Assembly: GCA_001800905.1 (NCBI GenBank)
Contig: MGWH01000001.1
Coordinates: 124,001-188,000, forward strand
DNA from: Flavobacteria bacterium GWA2_35_26
GTDB taxonomy: Bacteria; Bacteroidota; Bacteroidia; Flavobacteriales; Flavobacteriaceae
Reading direction: 5' to 3'
Length of the DNA: 64,000 nucleotides
The notes beneath the pieces were generated by a model. That model searched no databases and had not been told where the DNA came from. It saw only the letters and a program-made list of their open reading frames with translations. The position numbers and the translations under genes were made by a program. Positions 49,654 to 58,408 of this stretch are shown piece after piece. Position 1 is the stretch's first letter; the number at the start of each line of letters is the position of its first letter.

Positions 49654-50688
49654 TTAAATAAAATCTAAATTTAGTCTATCACCTTTTTGTAAATCTTTAT
49701 TAATTTTTTTTCCTATTATCTCATTATAATACTTGGGATGCAATCCAAACCCTGGACGAATAGATCTTACATTTTCTTCTGTAATAATATCGCCTACTTT
49801 CATATCTTGAACAACATATAATGATCTAGAAAAATCTTTTCCTTTAGCTTGTTTTTCTGTCAAGGTATAATCAACTAATCCTATTGCGCTTTCCGCTTCG
49901 CGAACTGCTTGTACCATCGCGGTAAACTCGGATTCATTCATAGAAAAAGAAGCATCAGGACCACCAATTGATCGGTCCAAAATAAAATGTTTTTCAATAA
50001 TTTTCGCACCAAAACAAGTTGCTACAACGGGTACAGTTGCCCCCATAGTATGATCAGACAAACCACAAATTACATTAAAACGATCTGCCAAATCTTTTAC
50101 CATAACCATATTGGCTTCATTGATAGGAGCAGGATAACTAGAGGTACATTTAAGTAATGCAATGTCATTGTTTCCCATTCTTCTGCAAGCGTCTAGTGCC
50201 AATTCAATATCTTCTAATTCAGCAATACCTGTTGATAAAATGATTGGCTTTCCTTTAGATGCAACATATTCAATTAATGGTATATCAGTAATTTCAAAAG
50301 AAGCAATTTTATAGGCAGGAACATTAAGATTTTCTAAAAAATCTACAGCCGTTTTGTCAAAGGGAGATGAGAAACAAACCAAACCCTCTTCCATTGCTAC
50401 TTTCATTAATTCTTGGTGCCATTCCCATGGTGTATATGCTTCTTTGTATAAAGAATAAAAATTTTTACCTTCCCAAATAGTTCCTTTTATCAAAAAATCA
50501 TCTTTATCGCAATCAATTGTAAGTGTATCAGCAGTGTATGTTTGTAACTTAATACAATCAGCTCCTGCTCTTTTTGCCGCTTTTATGGTTTCGATAGCAG
50601 TGTCAATACTGCCATTATGATTGGCTGAAAGCTCAGCAATTATAAAAACCGGGCTTTCGGCATTTATAGTATATGAATTAATTTTCAT
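49654..50688 (-). CDS. pseI: Pseudaminic acid synthase family (NeuB/PseI)
   Basis: The 344-aa enzyme condenses phosphoenolpyruvate with a 6-carbon diamino sugar to form a nonulosonic acid. A TIM-barrel NeuB domain (FIIAELSANHNGSIDTAIET, IKLQTYTADTLTID, IILSTGIAELEDIELALDA, EKHFILDRSIGGPDASFSM) is followed by a C-terminal SAF/antifreeze-like domain (SLYVVQDMKVGDIITEENV). The GGPDASFSM segment favours the PseI branch over sialic acid NeuB. The start overlaps the formyltransferase gene by 11 nt. Confidence 0.93.
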   Translation of the reverse strand: MKINSYTINAESPVFIIAELSANHNGSIDTAIETIKAAKRAGADCIKLQTYTADTLTIDCDKDDFLIKGTIWEGKNFYSLYKEAYTPWEWHQELMKVAMEEGLVCFSSPFDKTAVDFLENLNVPAYKIASFEITDIPLIEYVASKGKPIILSTGIAELEDIELALDACRRMGNNDIALLKCTSSYPAPINEANMVMVKDLADRFNVICGLSDHTMGATVPVVATCFGAKIIEKHFILDRSIGGPDASFSMNESEFTAMVQAVREAESAIGLVDYTLTEKQAKGKDFSRSLYVVQDMKVGDIITEENVRSIRPGFGLHPKYYNEIIGKKINKDLQKGDRLNLDFI

Positions 50689-51553
50689 TTTTTAATATTT
50701 TATTTTGAACAAATTCAAATTCATCATTTCTAATTTCTTCAATTTTAACAGCCCCATTGGGTGTTTTAACAACCAGATTCGGTTTAACTTGAAGAATCAT
50801 ACCGTTAGGCATTTGATTATCGAAACCTAGATCGCAAAAAGAAATTTTATCAATTATAACTTTATGACCCTCATAAAAAGTAAAAGCACCAGGATAAGGG
50901 AAAGTTTGAGCTCTAACCCAATTATTTATTCTTTCTTTTTGCCAATCCCAATTTATTTCACCATCACTTGATGTCCTCTTGCCATAAATGGTAGAAATTG
51001 AATTATCCTGTTTTACTCTTATAATACTTTTTGATTCATATAGCTTTATTATTTCACTAACCATAGAAGGATATACCTCAATATATTTGTTTAATATGGT
51101 AAATCCTGTGTCATATTCAAAAATTGGTATCCTTTTTTGTAATATTATATCACCCGTATCACAGCCTATATCTATAAAATGAGCTGTCACACCCGTTACT
51201 GTTTCATTATTTATTATTGACCAAACATGCGGGGTTCTCCCCCTATATTTAGGCAACAAACTCCCATGAAAGTTAATTGGATATTTAAATTTTTCAATTA
51301 AATCCTCCTCAATTAAAAAAAGATAGTTAATTGATAATAATAAATCGCTTTTAGCCTTATTTATAAAAGACGACAACATACCATTTCTTGGATTTCCTAC
51401 GAATAATGGAATACTTTTAAGTTTTGCGAAATCAATTATCTCATTAGATTTATTATCTGTTGCAATAAATTCAATATCCGTGAAGTCAAACAAATAAATC
51501 AACAAATCAAATCCTAGTTTTCCTGATATTAATAATGAAATCTTAGTATTCAT
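50678..51553 (-). CDS. Sugar N-formyltransferase (formyltransferase family)
   Basis: The 291-aa protein resembles the methionyl-tRNA and sugar formyltransferases that use 10-formyl-tetrahydrofolate. The catalytic triad is visible: Asn94 and His96 in PINFHGSLLPKYRGRTPHVW and Asp132 in DIGCDTGDII. A short C-terminal domain follows (INKISFC onward). Position inside the nonulosonate operon indicates an amino sugar, not tRNA, as the acceptor. It overlaps pseI by 11 nt and the GNAT gene by 1 nt. Confidence 0.88.
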   Translation of the reverse strand: MNTKISLLISGKLGFDLLIYLFDFTDIEFIATDNKSNEIIDFAKLKSIPLFVGNPRNGMLSSFINKAKSDLLLSINYLFLIEEDLIEKFKYPINFHGSLLPKYRGRTPHVWSIINNETVTGVTAHFIDIGCDTGDIILQKRIPIFEYDTGFTILNKYIEVYPSMVSEIIKLYESKSIIRVKQDNSISTIYGKRTSSDGEINWDWQKERINNWVRAQTFPYPGAFTFYEGHKVIIDKISFCDLGFDNQMPNGMILQVKPNLVVKTPNGAVKIEEIRNDEFEFVQNKILKNEN

Positions 51554-52119
51554 TATTTTGAAAATTTAGAGTAAATAATGACATCTATAAATTTATTATC
51601 AAATAAACAATGCTCTTTTAACCTTGCATCTTCTATATATCCAGCAACTTCTAAAGTTGCATATAAATGTGGTCTTAAATTAAATGCATAAACAAATATT
51701 TTATGAAGTTTTAATTCCTGAAAAGCAACTTTTTCAATAAGTCCTAAATATATGTTCCAATGTTTTTGAAAATTATCTTTTTCTAATTCCGTATCCATAA
51801 TAAATGAAATTTCTGCATTTTTATCAACCCAATTGATATGAACTAACCCTCCATAACCAATACATTTTCCATTATCCAAATAAGAAAATAAAATTTGATT
51901 GGGTTGAACTTGATCATAAAGTGCATCAACTACTGTGACGAAGTATTTTTCTTGATTTTCAACAGTCAACGGTTTGTTTTGTCGTAAATGATAAATTTGT
52001 TCATTTCTCCATTTCAAAATATCCAATCGATCTTCATAACGAAGGGGAACAATAGAAAATGAACAATTACTAAGTTCTTGATTAACCAAGCATTTATAAC
52101 TACGATATTTTGGTCTCAT
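51553..52119 (-). CDS. GNAT N-acetyltransferase (PseH-like role)
   Basis: The 188-aa GNAT-fold protein has SIVPLRYEDRLDILKWRNEQ at the start of the domain, IGYGGLVHINWVDKNAEISF, and a C-terminal KIFVYAFNLRPHLYATLEVA with the acetyl-CoA-side features. By position it is the candidate for acetylating the 4-amino group of the UDP-diamino sugar made by PseB/PseC, the PseH step, but it is not obviously orthologous to Campylobacter PseH. Its start overlaps the DUF4910 gene by 20 nt, one of the largest overlaps in the locus. Confidence 0.82.
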   Translation of the reverse strand: MRPKYRSYKCLVNQELSNCSFSIVPLRYEDRLDILKWRNEQIYHLRQNKPLTVENQEKYFVTVVDALYDQVQPNQILFSYLDNGKCIGYGGLVHINWVDKNAEISFIMDTELEKDNFQKHWNIYLGLIEKVAFQELKLHKIFVYAFNLRPHLYATLEVAGYIEDARLKEHCLFDNKFIDVIIYSKFSK

Positions 52120-53395
52120 TTATTTTTAAAATTTTCTTTTCTAATAACTTATCAATAATTGGATATAAATCTTGTACCTTAATTTGACTTCGTTTAGATA
52201 TATCTATTAAATCATGTTCGCCATCAGCTAGATTAAGTATCCACATCATTCCATCAACAAAATTGTCTGTTATTTTTTGTGAACCCAAAGTTGGGTAAAG
52301 GCCTCTCTTACCTAATTGTGGCTCACAATTAGGTAAGAGATTGATGTACTTTTCATTATGTTCAATAAGTTCGATAATATCTAAATATTTATACACAGAT
52401 GCTTCCATAACTTCAAATGAAATAAAATCTTTATCATCTGCCGAAGTATGATATTCTGGATATTTTCCATACATGGTTTTCATTAAGGAACCAACAGGTA
52501 AATTAAATCCAGGTGAGCAATACTGACGTTCATCACTCCCGCTTGGGAAAAACTCTACTAAGTTAAAATTATTCTCTGTTTGTTCTAAAATAAGCTCTGC
52601 AGCTCTGTCTGGCAATGCATTTCCAATCCTACTTCTTTTGTATGTGTAATCTCCTTTATCCCCTATGCACGTAATTACAAAACCTGCTTGCAAATTTTCC
52701 TTAAAATGATCGCCTTTTTCTGAAAGTAAACAAATACTACCAATTGTTTCGGGAACAAATGCGAATCGATAACTGTATTTTAATTTCTTTTTTTGTTTTA
52801 GATGTTTATAAATAAATGCAGTAACTAAAGGACCTGAAAGCTCGTTATTTGCTAAAGATGGGTGACAAATATATGTGGAGAATAAAATTTCTTTTTCAGA
52901 CTTACCTTTAATGAAAGCTTCTCCAATCGTCATTGAACCCTCATCATTTAATTCAGAATCTATCAACACTGTGTAGATTTCATTTTTATCTAAAGTACAA
53001 AATTGATTATGACTCATACAAAAACCCCATCTTTTTTGATAATATGAAGTTAGATAAGGAATTAAATCTGGTTGCTCCGGTAATGTATAAATATGTTCTT
53101 TAAGTAAATCAAAATCTAATTTTAATGATACGGGTTCTGAATATCCTAATATATGTAAATTATTATTTTCAAAATCAATAATTGTATTTCCCTTACTATC
53201 TTTAATAAATGCCTTTCTTATATTCCATTCTGGAGGAACAGTCCAATCAAAACATTTAGTGCCAGAAGGAATTTCTTTAATTTTAATATCTACAATTTCT
53301 TTTAATATCTTAAAAGATTGCCTATTGCCATTGCCTGTTAAACTTCTACAAATAGGCCACAATCTATCGAAATATTTTTCTATTTCTAGTTTCAT
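52100..53395 (-). CDS. DUF4910 / M28-like aminopeptidase-type protein
   Basis: The 431-aa protein starts YFDRLWPICRSLTGNGNRQS and has DWTVPPEWNIRKAFIKD, then STYICHPSLANNELSGPLVT, PSGSDERQYCSPG and YPEYHTSADDKDF, which supply His, Glu, Asp and His residues like a zinc aminopeptidase site. A winged-helix-like C-terminal tail (LIDISKRSQIKVQDLYPIID) fits the family. DUF4910 proteins recur in polysaccharide and nonulosonate loci; a hydrolase or deacylase acting on N-acyl sugars is plausible but unproven. No signal peptide. Confidence 0.85.
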   Translation of the reverse strand: MKLEIEKYFDRLWPICRSLTGNGNRQSFKILKEIVDIKIKEIPSGTKCFDWTVPPEWNIRKAFIKDSKGNTIIDFENNNLHILGYSEPVSLKLDFDLLKEHIYTLPEQPDLIPYLTSYYQKRWGFCMSHNQFCTLDKNEIYTVLIDSELNDEGSMTIGEAFIKGKSEKEILFSTYICHPSLANNELSGPLVTAFIYKHLKQKKKLKYSYRFAFVPETIGSICLLSEKGDHFKENLQAGFVITCIGDKGDYTYKRSRIGNALPDRAAELILEQTENNFNLVEFFPSGSDERQYCSPGFNLPVGSLMKTMYGKYPEYHTSADDKDFISFEVMEASVYKYLDIIELIEHNEKYINLLPNCEPQLGKRGLYPTLGSQKITDNFVDGMMWILNLADGEHDLIDISKRSQIKVQDLYPIIDKLLEKKILKINETKIS

Positions 53396-54199
53396 TTATT
53401 CAAAATCACTTATTAAAAATTTCCTTCCTAATTTATCCAACATTGGTTCTACCCATTTTTTTGTTTTCTCATCTAAAAAATATAAAGAATCTACATTCAA
53501 TTTTTCAATCCAAAAATCAACTAATTTTCGGATATTACAAACTAAAATTCTAGTACTATCTTCTTGAAATTCAAAAAGAATATCATTTTCAATTAACTCT
53601 TTTTCCAATTTAACCCAATTATATTCGAAATAATGATTTAAAGGCCTTACATGATAAGTAACTATCTTCTTGTTTAATAAATTATCATTTGTTAAAACAT
53701 TACCAATAAAAATTTTATCATATCTATATACTAAATTTCCAGATATTCTTTCAATATAATGTAAAATAGTTGAGGAACTAAATGTCGACCCATAATGCAT
53801 TAAAGCTCCGTTATTTATGTATAAATATTCAAAACTTGATTCTTTACCAAATGGATCAATAATTTCATTTTCTGCTAATTTAGGTTCCTCACCATTTCCT
53901 GAAATAGAAAATATAGGAGTATTTGTCCTCCAAAAAGCATTATTAATCCTAAAATGTTCTGATAAAATACCAACTTGAGATCTAGAATTAACTATTGAAT
54001 AATCACCTCCTTTACAAAAGTCATAATTGAATGCAGGCATCCATAATTCTCTTTCAAATTTATTAAGTTCTATCATTTGGAGTTTTAAATAATCAATCCT
54101 ATTCGAAAATTGTATTTTAAACCCATGCATTAAATCTGAATGAACTAGCATTCTTTGAATTTGATTGTCATTCAATACTTTTATAATTTCTTCTTTCAC
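53396..54199 (-). CDS. AAC(3)-family N-acyltransferase
   Basis: The roughly 268-aa protein belongs to the antibiotic N-acetyltransferase AAC(3) fold: MLVHSDLMHGF near the start, MPAFNYDFCKGGDYSIVNSR, SQVGILSEHFR and NGALMHYGSTFSSSTILHYI. In a biosynthetic operon directly behind a ketoacyl-ACP synthase and an acyl carrier protein it more likely transfers an acyl group to an amino sugar than inactivates antibiotics. The start is uncertain: TTG 54208 overlaps fabH by 7 nt, GTG 54199 does not. The stop abuts the DUF4910 ATG. Confidence 0.82.
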   Translation of the reverse strand: MKEEIIKVLNDNQIQRMLVHSDLMHGFKIQFSNRIDYLKLQMIELNKFERELWMPAFNYDFCKGGDYSIVNSRSQVGILSEHFRINNAFWRTNTPIFSISGNGEEPKLAENEIIDPFGKESSFEYLYINNGALMHYGSTFSSSTILHYIERISGNLVYRYDKIFIGNVLTNDNLLNKKIVTYHVRPLNHYFEYNWVKLEKELIENDILFEFQEDSTRILVCNIRKLVDFWIEKLNVDSLYFLDEKTKKWVEPMLDKLGRKFLISDFE

Positions 54200-54201
54200 A
54201 A

Positions 54202-55206
54202 TTAACAAGAAATAATAACGCAGGACGCATAAGAATAACCTACACCAAAACCTGCTAATAAAAATTTACCTTTCTTTTGCCCGATTATACATTCTTCCCT
54301 TATTGCGATTGGAATAGTATTTGAAACCGTATTTCCAATTTTTTCTAAATGATATATAAATTTTTCTTGCGGTATACTTAGCTTTTTACGTATAAAATCC
54401 AACATATATTTATTTGCCTGATGAAACACAAAATAATCAATTTCATCGGACACTAAATTATTTTTATTTAGTGCATCGTTTACTAATAAAGGTACAGCTG
54501 AACTAGTAAATGAAAAAATAGCTGCTCCATTCATATATAAATTTGAATCGTTATGCAAATATTCACCCTCATCACTAAAAATATCGACTGACTGTTTATT
54601 TAAATTGCGAATACCACCATTCTTTACAATTAGGTTTTCAGCACCATTGCCATCTGTTCCCAAACTAAAATTACCAATCTCATAAAGTCCTTCTTTCTTA
54701 GTAATTAATGTAGCTGTTGATGCATCTCCAAAAATCGTTTTGTTTGACTTATCTAAGTAATTAATGTATTTAGAATAAGTTTCGGAAGTAATTAATAATA
54801 CATTCTTTGCTATTCCACCTAAAACTAAACCTTTTGCCAAGGATAATCCATATACATAACCAGAGCATCCTAAATTAAAATCTAAAGCCCCACAATTGGT
54901 TGAAAGTCCAAGTTTACTTTGTAGAATACATGCAGTAGTAGGTAAAAAATAATCTGGACTTTGGGTACAATATAATAAGAAATCTATCTCATTTGGATTA
55001 ATATTATTTTCTTCAAATAATTTCAACCCTGCCTTTACCGCCATATCACTTGCAAATTCATCTTTTCCTGCAATATGTCTTTTATATATACCAGTCTTGC
55101 TAGAAATTTTGTCCGCACCCCATTCTGGATGCTCCATTGATATTTGTGAATTATCAATAACCTGATTAGGCAAATAATAGCTTATGGCATTAATATACGC
55201 TTTCAA
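54202..55206 (-). CDS. 3-oxoacyl-ACP synthase III (KASIII/FabH-like)
   Basis: The 334-aa thiolase-fold enzyme condenses an acyl-CoA starter with malonyl-ACP. The catalytic triad is intact: Cys114 in LDFNLGCSGYVYGLSLAKG, His262 in DYFVFHQANKYM and Asn292 in EKIGNTVSNTIPIAI. The start is TTG two bases after the ACP stop. Such FabH-like enzymes in sugar loci are accessory copies, not the fatty-acid FabH. With the adjacent ACP it would produce acetoacetyl-ACP or a related short acyl-ACP; starter specificity is unknown. Confidence 0.9.
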   Translation of the reverse strand: MKAYINAISYYLPNQVIDNSQISMEHPEWGADKISSKTGIYKRHIAGKDEFASDMAVKAGLKLFEENNINPNEIDFLLYCTQSPDYFLPTTACILQSKLGLSTNCGALDFNLGCSGYVYGLSLAKGLVLGGIAKNVLLITSETYSKYINYLDKSNKTIFGDASTATLITKKEGLYEIGNFSLGTDGNGAENLIVKNGGIRNLNKQSVDIFSDEGEYLHNDSNLYMNGAAIFSFTSSAVPLLVNDALNKNNLVSDEIDYFVFHQANKYMLDFIRKKLSIPQEKFIYHLEKIGNTVSNTIPIAIREECIIGQKKGKFLLAGFGVGYSYASCVIISC

Positions 55207-55207
55207 C

Positions 55208-55441
55208 TTATTGTTTTTTTGAAATTACATAATCATATAATTGATCAATAGTAATTATTTTTTTGAATTCTTCAACCGGAACAATCACCTTGTAATCATC
55301 TTCTATAACTGTTAAAATAGCCATTCCCGTGAGAGAATCCCACGAATCTAAATTTCGAAAATTAACATCAAAAGTTATTACAGAAATATCATCTTCTAAA
55401 AACTGATCTCTAATTACGTCTAAAAATTCTTGCTTATTCAT
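55208..55441 (-). CDS. Acyl carrier protein
   Basis: The 77-aa acidic helical protein carries the phosphopantetheine attachment motif NLDSWDSLTGMAI with Ser36 (DSL) and ends YDYVISKKQ. It is a dedicated ACP: it lies between a HemL-like aminotransferase and a KASIII gene, not in a fatty-acid cluster. A 4'-phosphopantetheinyl transferase is not in the window and would be supplied by the chromosome. Confidence 0.92.
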   Translation of the reverse strand: MNKQEFLDVIRDQFLEDDISVITFDVNFRNLDSWDSLTGMAILTVIEDDYKVIVPVEEFKKIITIDQLYDYVISKKQ

Positions 55442-55470
55442 ATCTATAATTTTAAAAATTTTTTACTCTA

Positions 55471-56778
55471 TTAATTCAACCTTTTAAAACCTCCATGACA
55501 AACAGGACCATTTAATAACTCATCAATGTTTTTTATCCCTTTTTCGCAATCAGAAATAATGGAATAAACATCATTTAGTGCTTCAAAATAGAGTTTTAAA
55601 TTCTCTTCATTATGAGCTGTAGATGCATAAAAGTTAGTGCTGGCTAAATAACCTTTGGCAAGCATTTCTTGCGCTATAAAAGTTTTGTATTCTAATGCCT
55701 TATCACTGTTAAAACTATAGGTACTCAAAGAAGGTATTCCTGATATTGTAATTTTTAGATTATATTCATCTGCCAATTGTTGCCACCCTTTTCTCATTTT
55801 GTTTCCAATAGCAGTAATAATTTCCCAAGATTTTACTTCTTCCATTACTTTTAGAGTCGCTAATGCAGCAGTAGAACCTATTCTTTCTGTCCAAAAAGTA
55901 CTACTTATGAAAGTGTTTTGTGCTGCTTCCATAACCTCCCTTTTTCCAACAACTGCGGTTAAAGCATAACCGTTTCCAATTGTTTTTCCATACATTGCCA
56001 TATCTGGTTCTACTCCATACTTTTGGTAAATACCTCCAAATGTTTCTCTAAAACCCGAAGTACATTCGTCAAAAATTAATACAATGTTTCTATCGGTTGC
56101 TAATTTTCTAACTTTATGTAAAAAATTGTCTTCAGGACCAAAATTTCTTACCACTTCCATCTTGATAACTCCAATTTCATTAGTATCAACAATAGATAAT
56201 AATTCTTCGAAATTATTGTAATTGAATGGATATACAGTGTTTTTTAAATTTTTCGGAACACCATTTGGACTTAATCCGCCTAATAAATGACTTGATAAAT
56301 CGTCACCACCGTTATGATTGGCAGACAAATACCAATCGTGCCAACCATGATAGCCACAAATTGCTACTTTGTCCCTACCTGAAGCAGCTCGAGCAATACG
56401 AATCGCAATAGAATTTGCTTCTCCACCACTTCGAGCAAAACGAACCATATCTGCCCATGGATTGATTTCAATTAATTTTTCAGCAAGATAGACTTCTTCA
56501 GGACAATTTAAAGTACTCATGTTACCTTTCTTCACCGTTTCCATAACAGCAGCATCAACCTCATCATTACCATACCCTAAGGTATTAGTTCCAATGCCCA
56601 TAATGGACATGTCTATTAATTCTTTTCCATCCAAATCCCATACTTTACAACCTTTTGCTTTAGAAAAATAGGAAGGCCATTGGTCTGGCAAGAACATTTC
56701 TGGCCTTTTGGATAACAACATTGTACCACCAGGTATTAAGTATTTTGCTTTTTTATATAATTCTTGACCTGTTCCCAT
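55471..56778 (-). CDS. HemL-like class III aminotransferase
   Basis: The 435-aa PLP enzyme resembles glutamate-1-semialdehyde aminomutase. The N-terminus has YLIPGGTMLLSKRPEMFLP, PLP-binding regions are RFARSGGEANSIAIRIARAA and IFDECTSGFR, and the Schiff-base Lys265 is in AMYGKTIGNGYAL. Its place among nonulosonate genes, overlapping the SpsF-like gene by one base, argues for a sugar-modifying aminotransferase, perhaps adding a further amine, rather than haem synthesis. Confidence 0.88.
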   Translation of the reverse strand: MGTGQELYKKAKYLIPGGTMLLSKRPEMFLPDQWPSYFSKAKGCKVWDLDGKELIDMSIMGIGTNTLGYGNDEVDAAVMETVKKGNMSTLNCPEEVYLAEKLIEINPWADMVRFARSGGEANSIAIRIARAASGRDKVAICGYHGWHDWYLSANHNGGDDLSSHLLGGLSPNGVPKNLKNTVYPFNYNNFEELLSIVDTNEIGVIKMEVVRNFGPEDNFLHKVRKLATDRNIVLIFDECTSGFRETFGGIYQKYGVEPDMAMYGKTIGNGYALTAVVGKREVMEAAQNTFISSTFWTERIGSTAALATLKVMEEVKSWEIITAIGNKMRKGWQQLADEYNLKITISGIPSLSTYSFNSDKALEYKTFIAQEMLAKGYLASTNFYASTAHNEENLKLYFEALNDVYSIISDCEKGIKNIDELLNGPVCHGGFKRLN

Positions 56779-57539
56779 TAGTTATCATTTTTTAGCGACT
56801 TTAAAAGCCCTTCATTTCTAATAATTGAATCGTTTATTTCAGTTAAATTATTTTGAATAATATAGTTCGTATATTCTAACCAAGATTTGTCAGTTCCTAA
56901 ATCGCTAATTAATTTCTTAATTAGTTCAAAATCTCTAATTTCATCTACAGTCATTCGTATTTTTGAAAAATCAAAATCACACGGATAATTAATTGCAGAA
57001 AACAAATTGCCCCCTTTTAAATCTGCATTATTTCTAATAAACGGAGTAACATGTTCTCTTTCTGAAAGTAATTTGGCATTTTTCCAAGCCTCCTCTAATA
57101 CAGAAAATTTAAAAACTTCAATATCTTGTCCATCCGGAAAATTTTCAATTAGGATATTTGCACCATAATCTTTATCATTTGAATGAACAAAATTAATCAC
57201 GTCATCGACTAAGATTGGGTCAATCAAAGGACAATCCGAAGTTACTCTAACTATCCATTCTGCTTTTTTATCTTTAACTGCCTGATAAAATCGATCGAGT
57301 ACGTCTGACTCTGAACCTTTAGAAGCACTAAAACCCCACTCAATAGCTTTATCAAATATTATTTGATCTTCACTATTTGTGGTAGTTGCTACAATTATTT
57401 CAGAAACCGATTTACATTTTTTTAATCGATCTAAATGGATTTGAAGTAACGACTTCCCATTAATTTCTTTCAACACTTTACCTGGCAATCTTGTACTTCC
57501 AGTTCTAGCCTGTGTGATTAAAATTGTATTGCTTACCAT
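56778..57539 (-). CDS. SpsF-like cytidylyltransferase (PseF/NeuA-like role)
   Basis: The 253-aa nucleotidyltransferase starts ILITQARTGSTRLPGKVLKE, the activation motif of CMP-Kdo/NeuA-like enzymes as found in the SpsF family, with AEWIVRVTSDCPLIDPILVD downstream. In this operon it is the natural candidate for making the CMP-nonulosonate used by the transferase. It overlaps the HemL-like gene by one base and the aldo/keto reductase gene by 7 nt. Confidence 0.88.
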   Translation of the reverse strand: MVSNTILITQARTGSTRLPGKVLKEINGKSLLQIHLDRLKKCKSVSEIIVATTTNSEDQIIFDKAIEWGFSASKGSESDVLDRFYQAVKDKKAEWIVRVTSDCPLIDPILVDDVINFVHSNDKDYGANILIENFPDGQDIEVFKFSVLEEAWKNAKLLSEREHVTPFIRNNADLKGGNLFSAINYPCDFDFSKIRMTVDEIRDFELIKKLISDLGTDKSWLEYTNYIIQNNLTEINDSIIRNEGLLKSLKNDN

Positions 57540-58408
57540 AAGGATGGATTTAATAAGTCCAAATCTTTAGTCTTAATGTTATTTATTTTCAGTATTGTAT
57601 CTTCTTCAATTTTATAGGAAGAAGCTTTGATATTCGTATTTAAATGATCTTCAGAGTCAACTCCAATAATCACATTATCTATTTTTTTTTGAAACAAACA
57701 ATAAGATAACGCTAATTCTTCCATTGAACAATTAGATTGTTCAACTATTTGATTCAAGATTTCCAATTCAGATTTTAATTTCTGAACAATTTTATTCTTA
57801 TCACTGGTTTTCTTAAAAAACAATCCTTGAAGAAAAGCAGATCTTGTGTGAATAATTTTTCCCTTTAATTTTAGTTCTTCTAATAAATCACCTCTAACAG
57901 AATAATTATCTAGTAAATTGAACGGCAATTGAACTACTGTTATATCATCTTGATCTAATAAATATTCTATTTGATCATTAGTATACACTGAAACTCCAAT
58001 GTGCTTAATTAAACCCTTGGATTTTAATTCAAGTAATTTTAAACACGCCCCTTTATTACTTTTAAAAGAATCAAATGAGTGAAACATCAATATCTCCAAA
58101 CAATTTACCTCTAAATCTTCTAAATACTCTTTAATCTTGATTTCAATACTACTTTCTTCAATACTATGAGGCACTTTGGTAACAATATTAAACTTATGAT
58201 TTGGGTAACTTTTATGGAATTCGCCTATTACTTTATGTGCATTTCCATAAGCTTCCGCAGTATCTAAAGTTGTAATTCCAGATACATGAGCTCTTAATAA
58301 AATTTGGTAACTATCTTCTAATGAAATTTTTCCAAGCTTATTATTTATACCATAGTTAAGTCCCATTTGAACCGTCCCTAGTATCAATTTACTTAACGGA
58401 TTATTCAT
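57533..58408 (-). CDS. Aldo/keto reductase
   Basis: The 291-aa NADPH-dependent TIM-barrel enzyme has LGTVQMGLNYGINNKLGKIS, the catalytic Asp/Tyr region TLDTAEAYGNAHKVIG, IKHIGVSVYTNDQIEYLLD and LALSYCLFQKKIDNVIIGVD. In spore-coat (sps) and nonulosonate loci such reductases travel with SpsF and the HemL-like aminotransferase, presumably reducing a sugar keto group; the substrate is unknown. It could also reduce a beta-keto acyl chain (speculative). It overlaps pseC by 8 nt. Confidence 0.87.
   Translation of the reverse strand: MNNPLSKLILGTVQMGLNYGINNKLGKISLEDSYQILLRAHVSGITTLDTAEAYGNAHKVIGEFHKSYPNHKFNIVTKVPHSIEESSIEIKIKEYLEDLEVNCLEILMFHSFDSFKSNKGACLKLLELKSKGLIKHIGVSVYTNDQIEYLLDQDDITVVQLPFNLLDNYSVRGDLLEELKLKGKIIHTRSAFLQGLFFKKTSDKNKIVQKLKSELEILNQIVEQSNCSMEELALSYCLFQKKIDNVIIGVDSEDHLNTNIKASSYKIEEDTILKINNIKTKDLDLLNPSLW

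Noticed and set aside
53396-54208. Aminoglycoside resistance gene (AAC(3))
   Set aside because: The fold matches, but operon position behind ACP and KASIII and overlap with biosynthetic genes make sugar acylation far more likely.
54202-55206. Primary fatty-acid FabH
   Set aside because: No fab genes are nearby; the ACP and acyltransferase neighbours point to a dedicated accessory enzyme.
55471-56778. Haem biosynthesis HemL
   Set aside because: It is in the HemL family but lies inside a nonulosonate operon with no haem genes; a sugar-linked role fits better.
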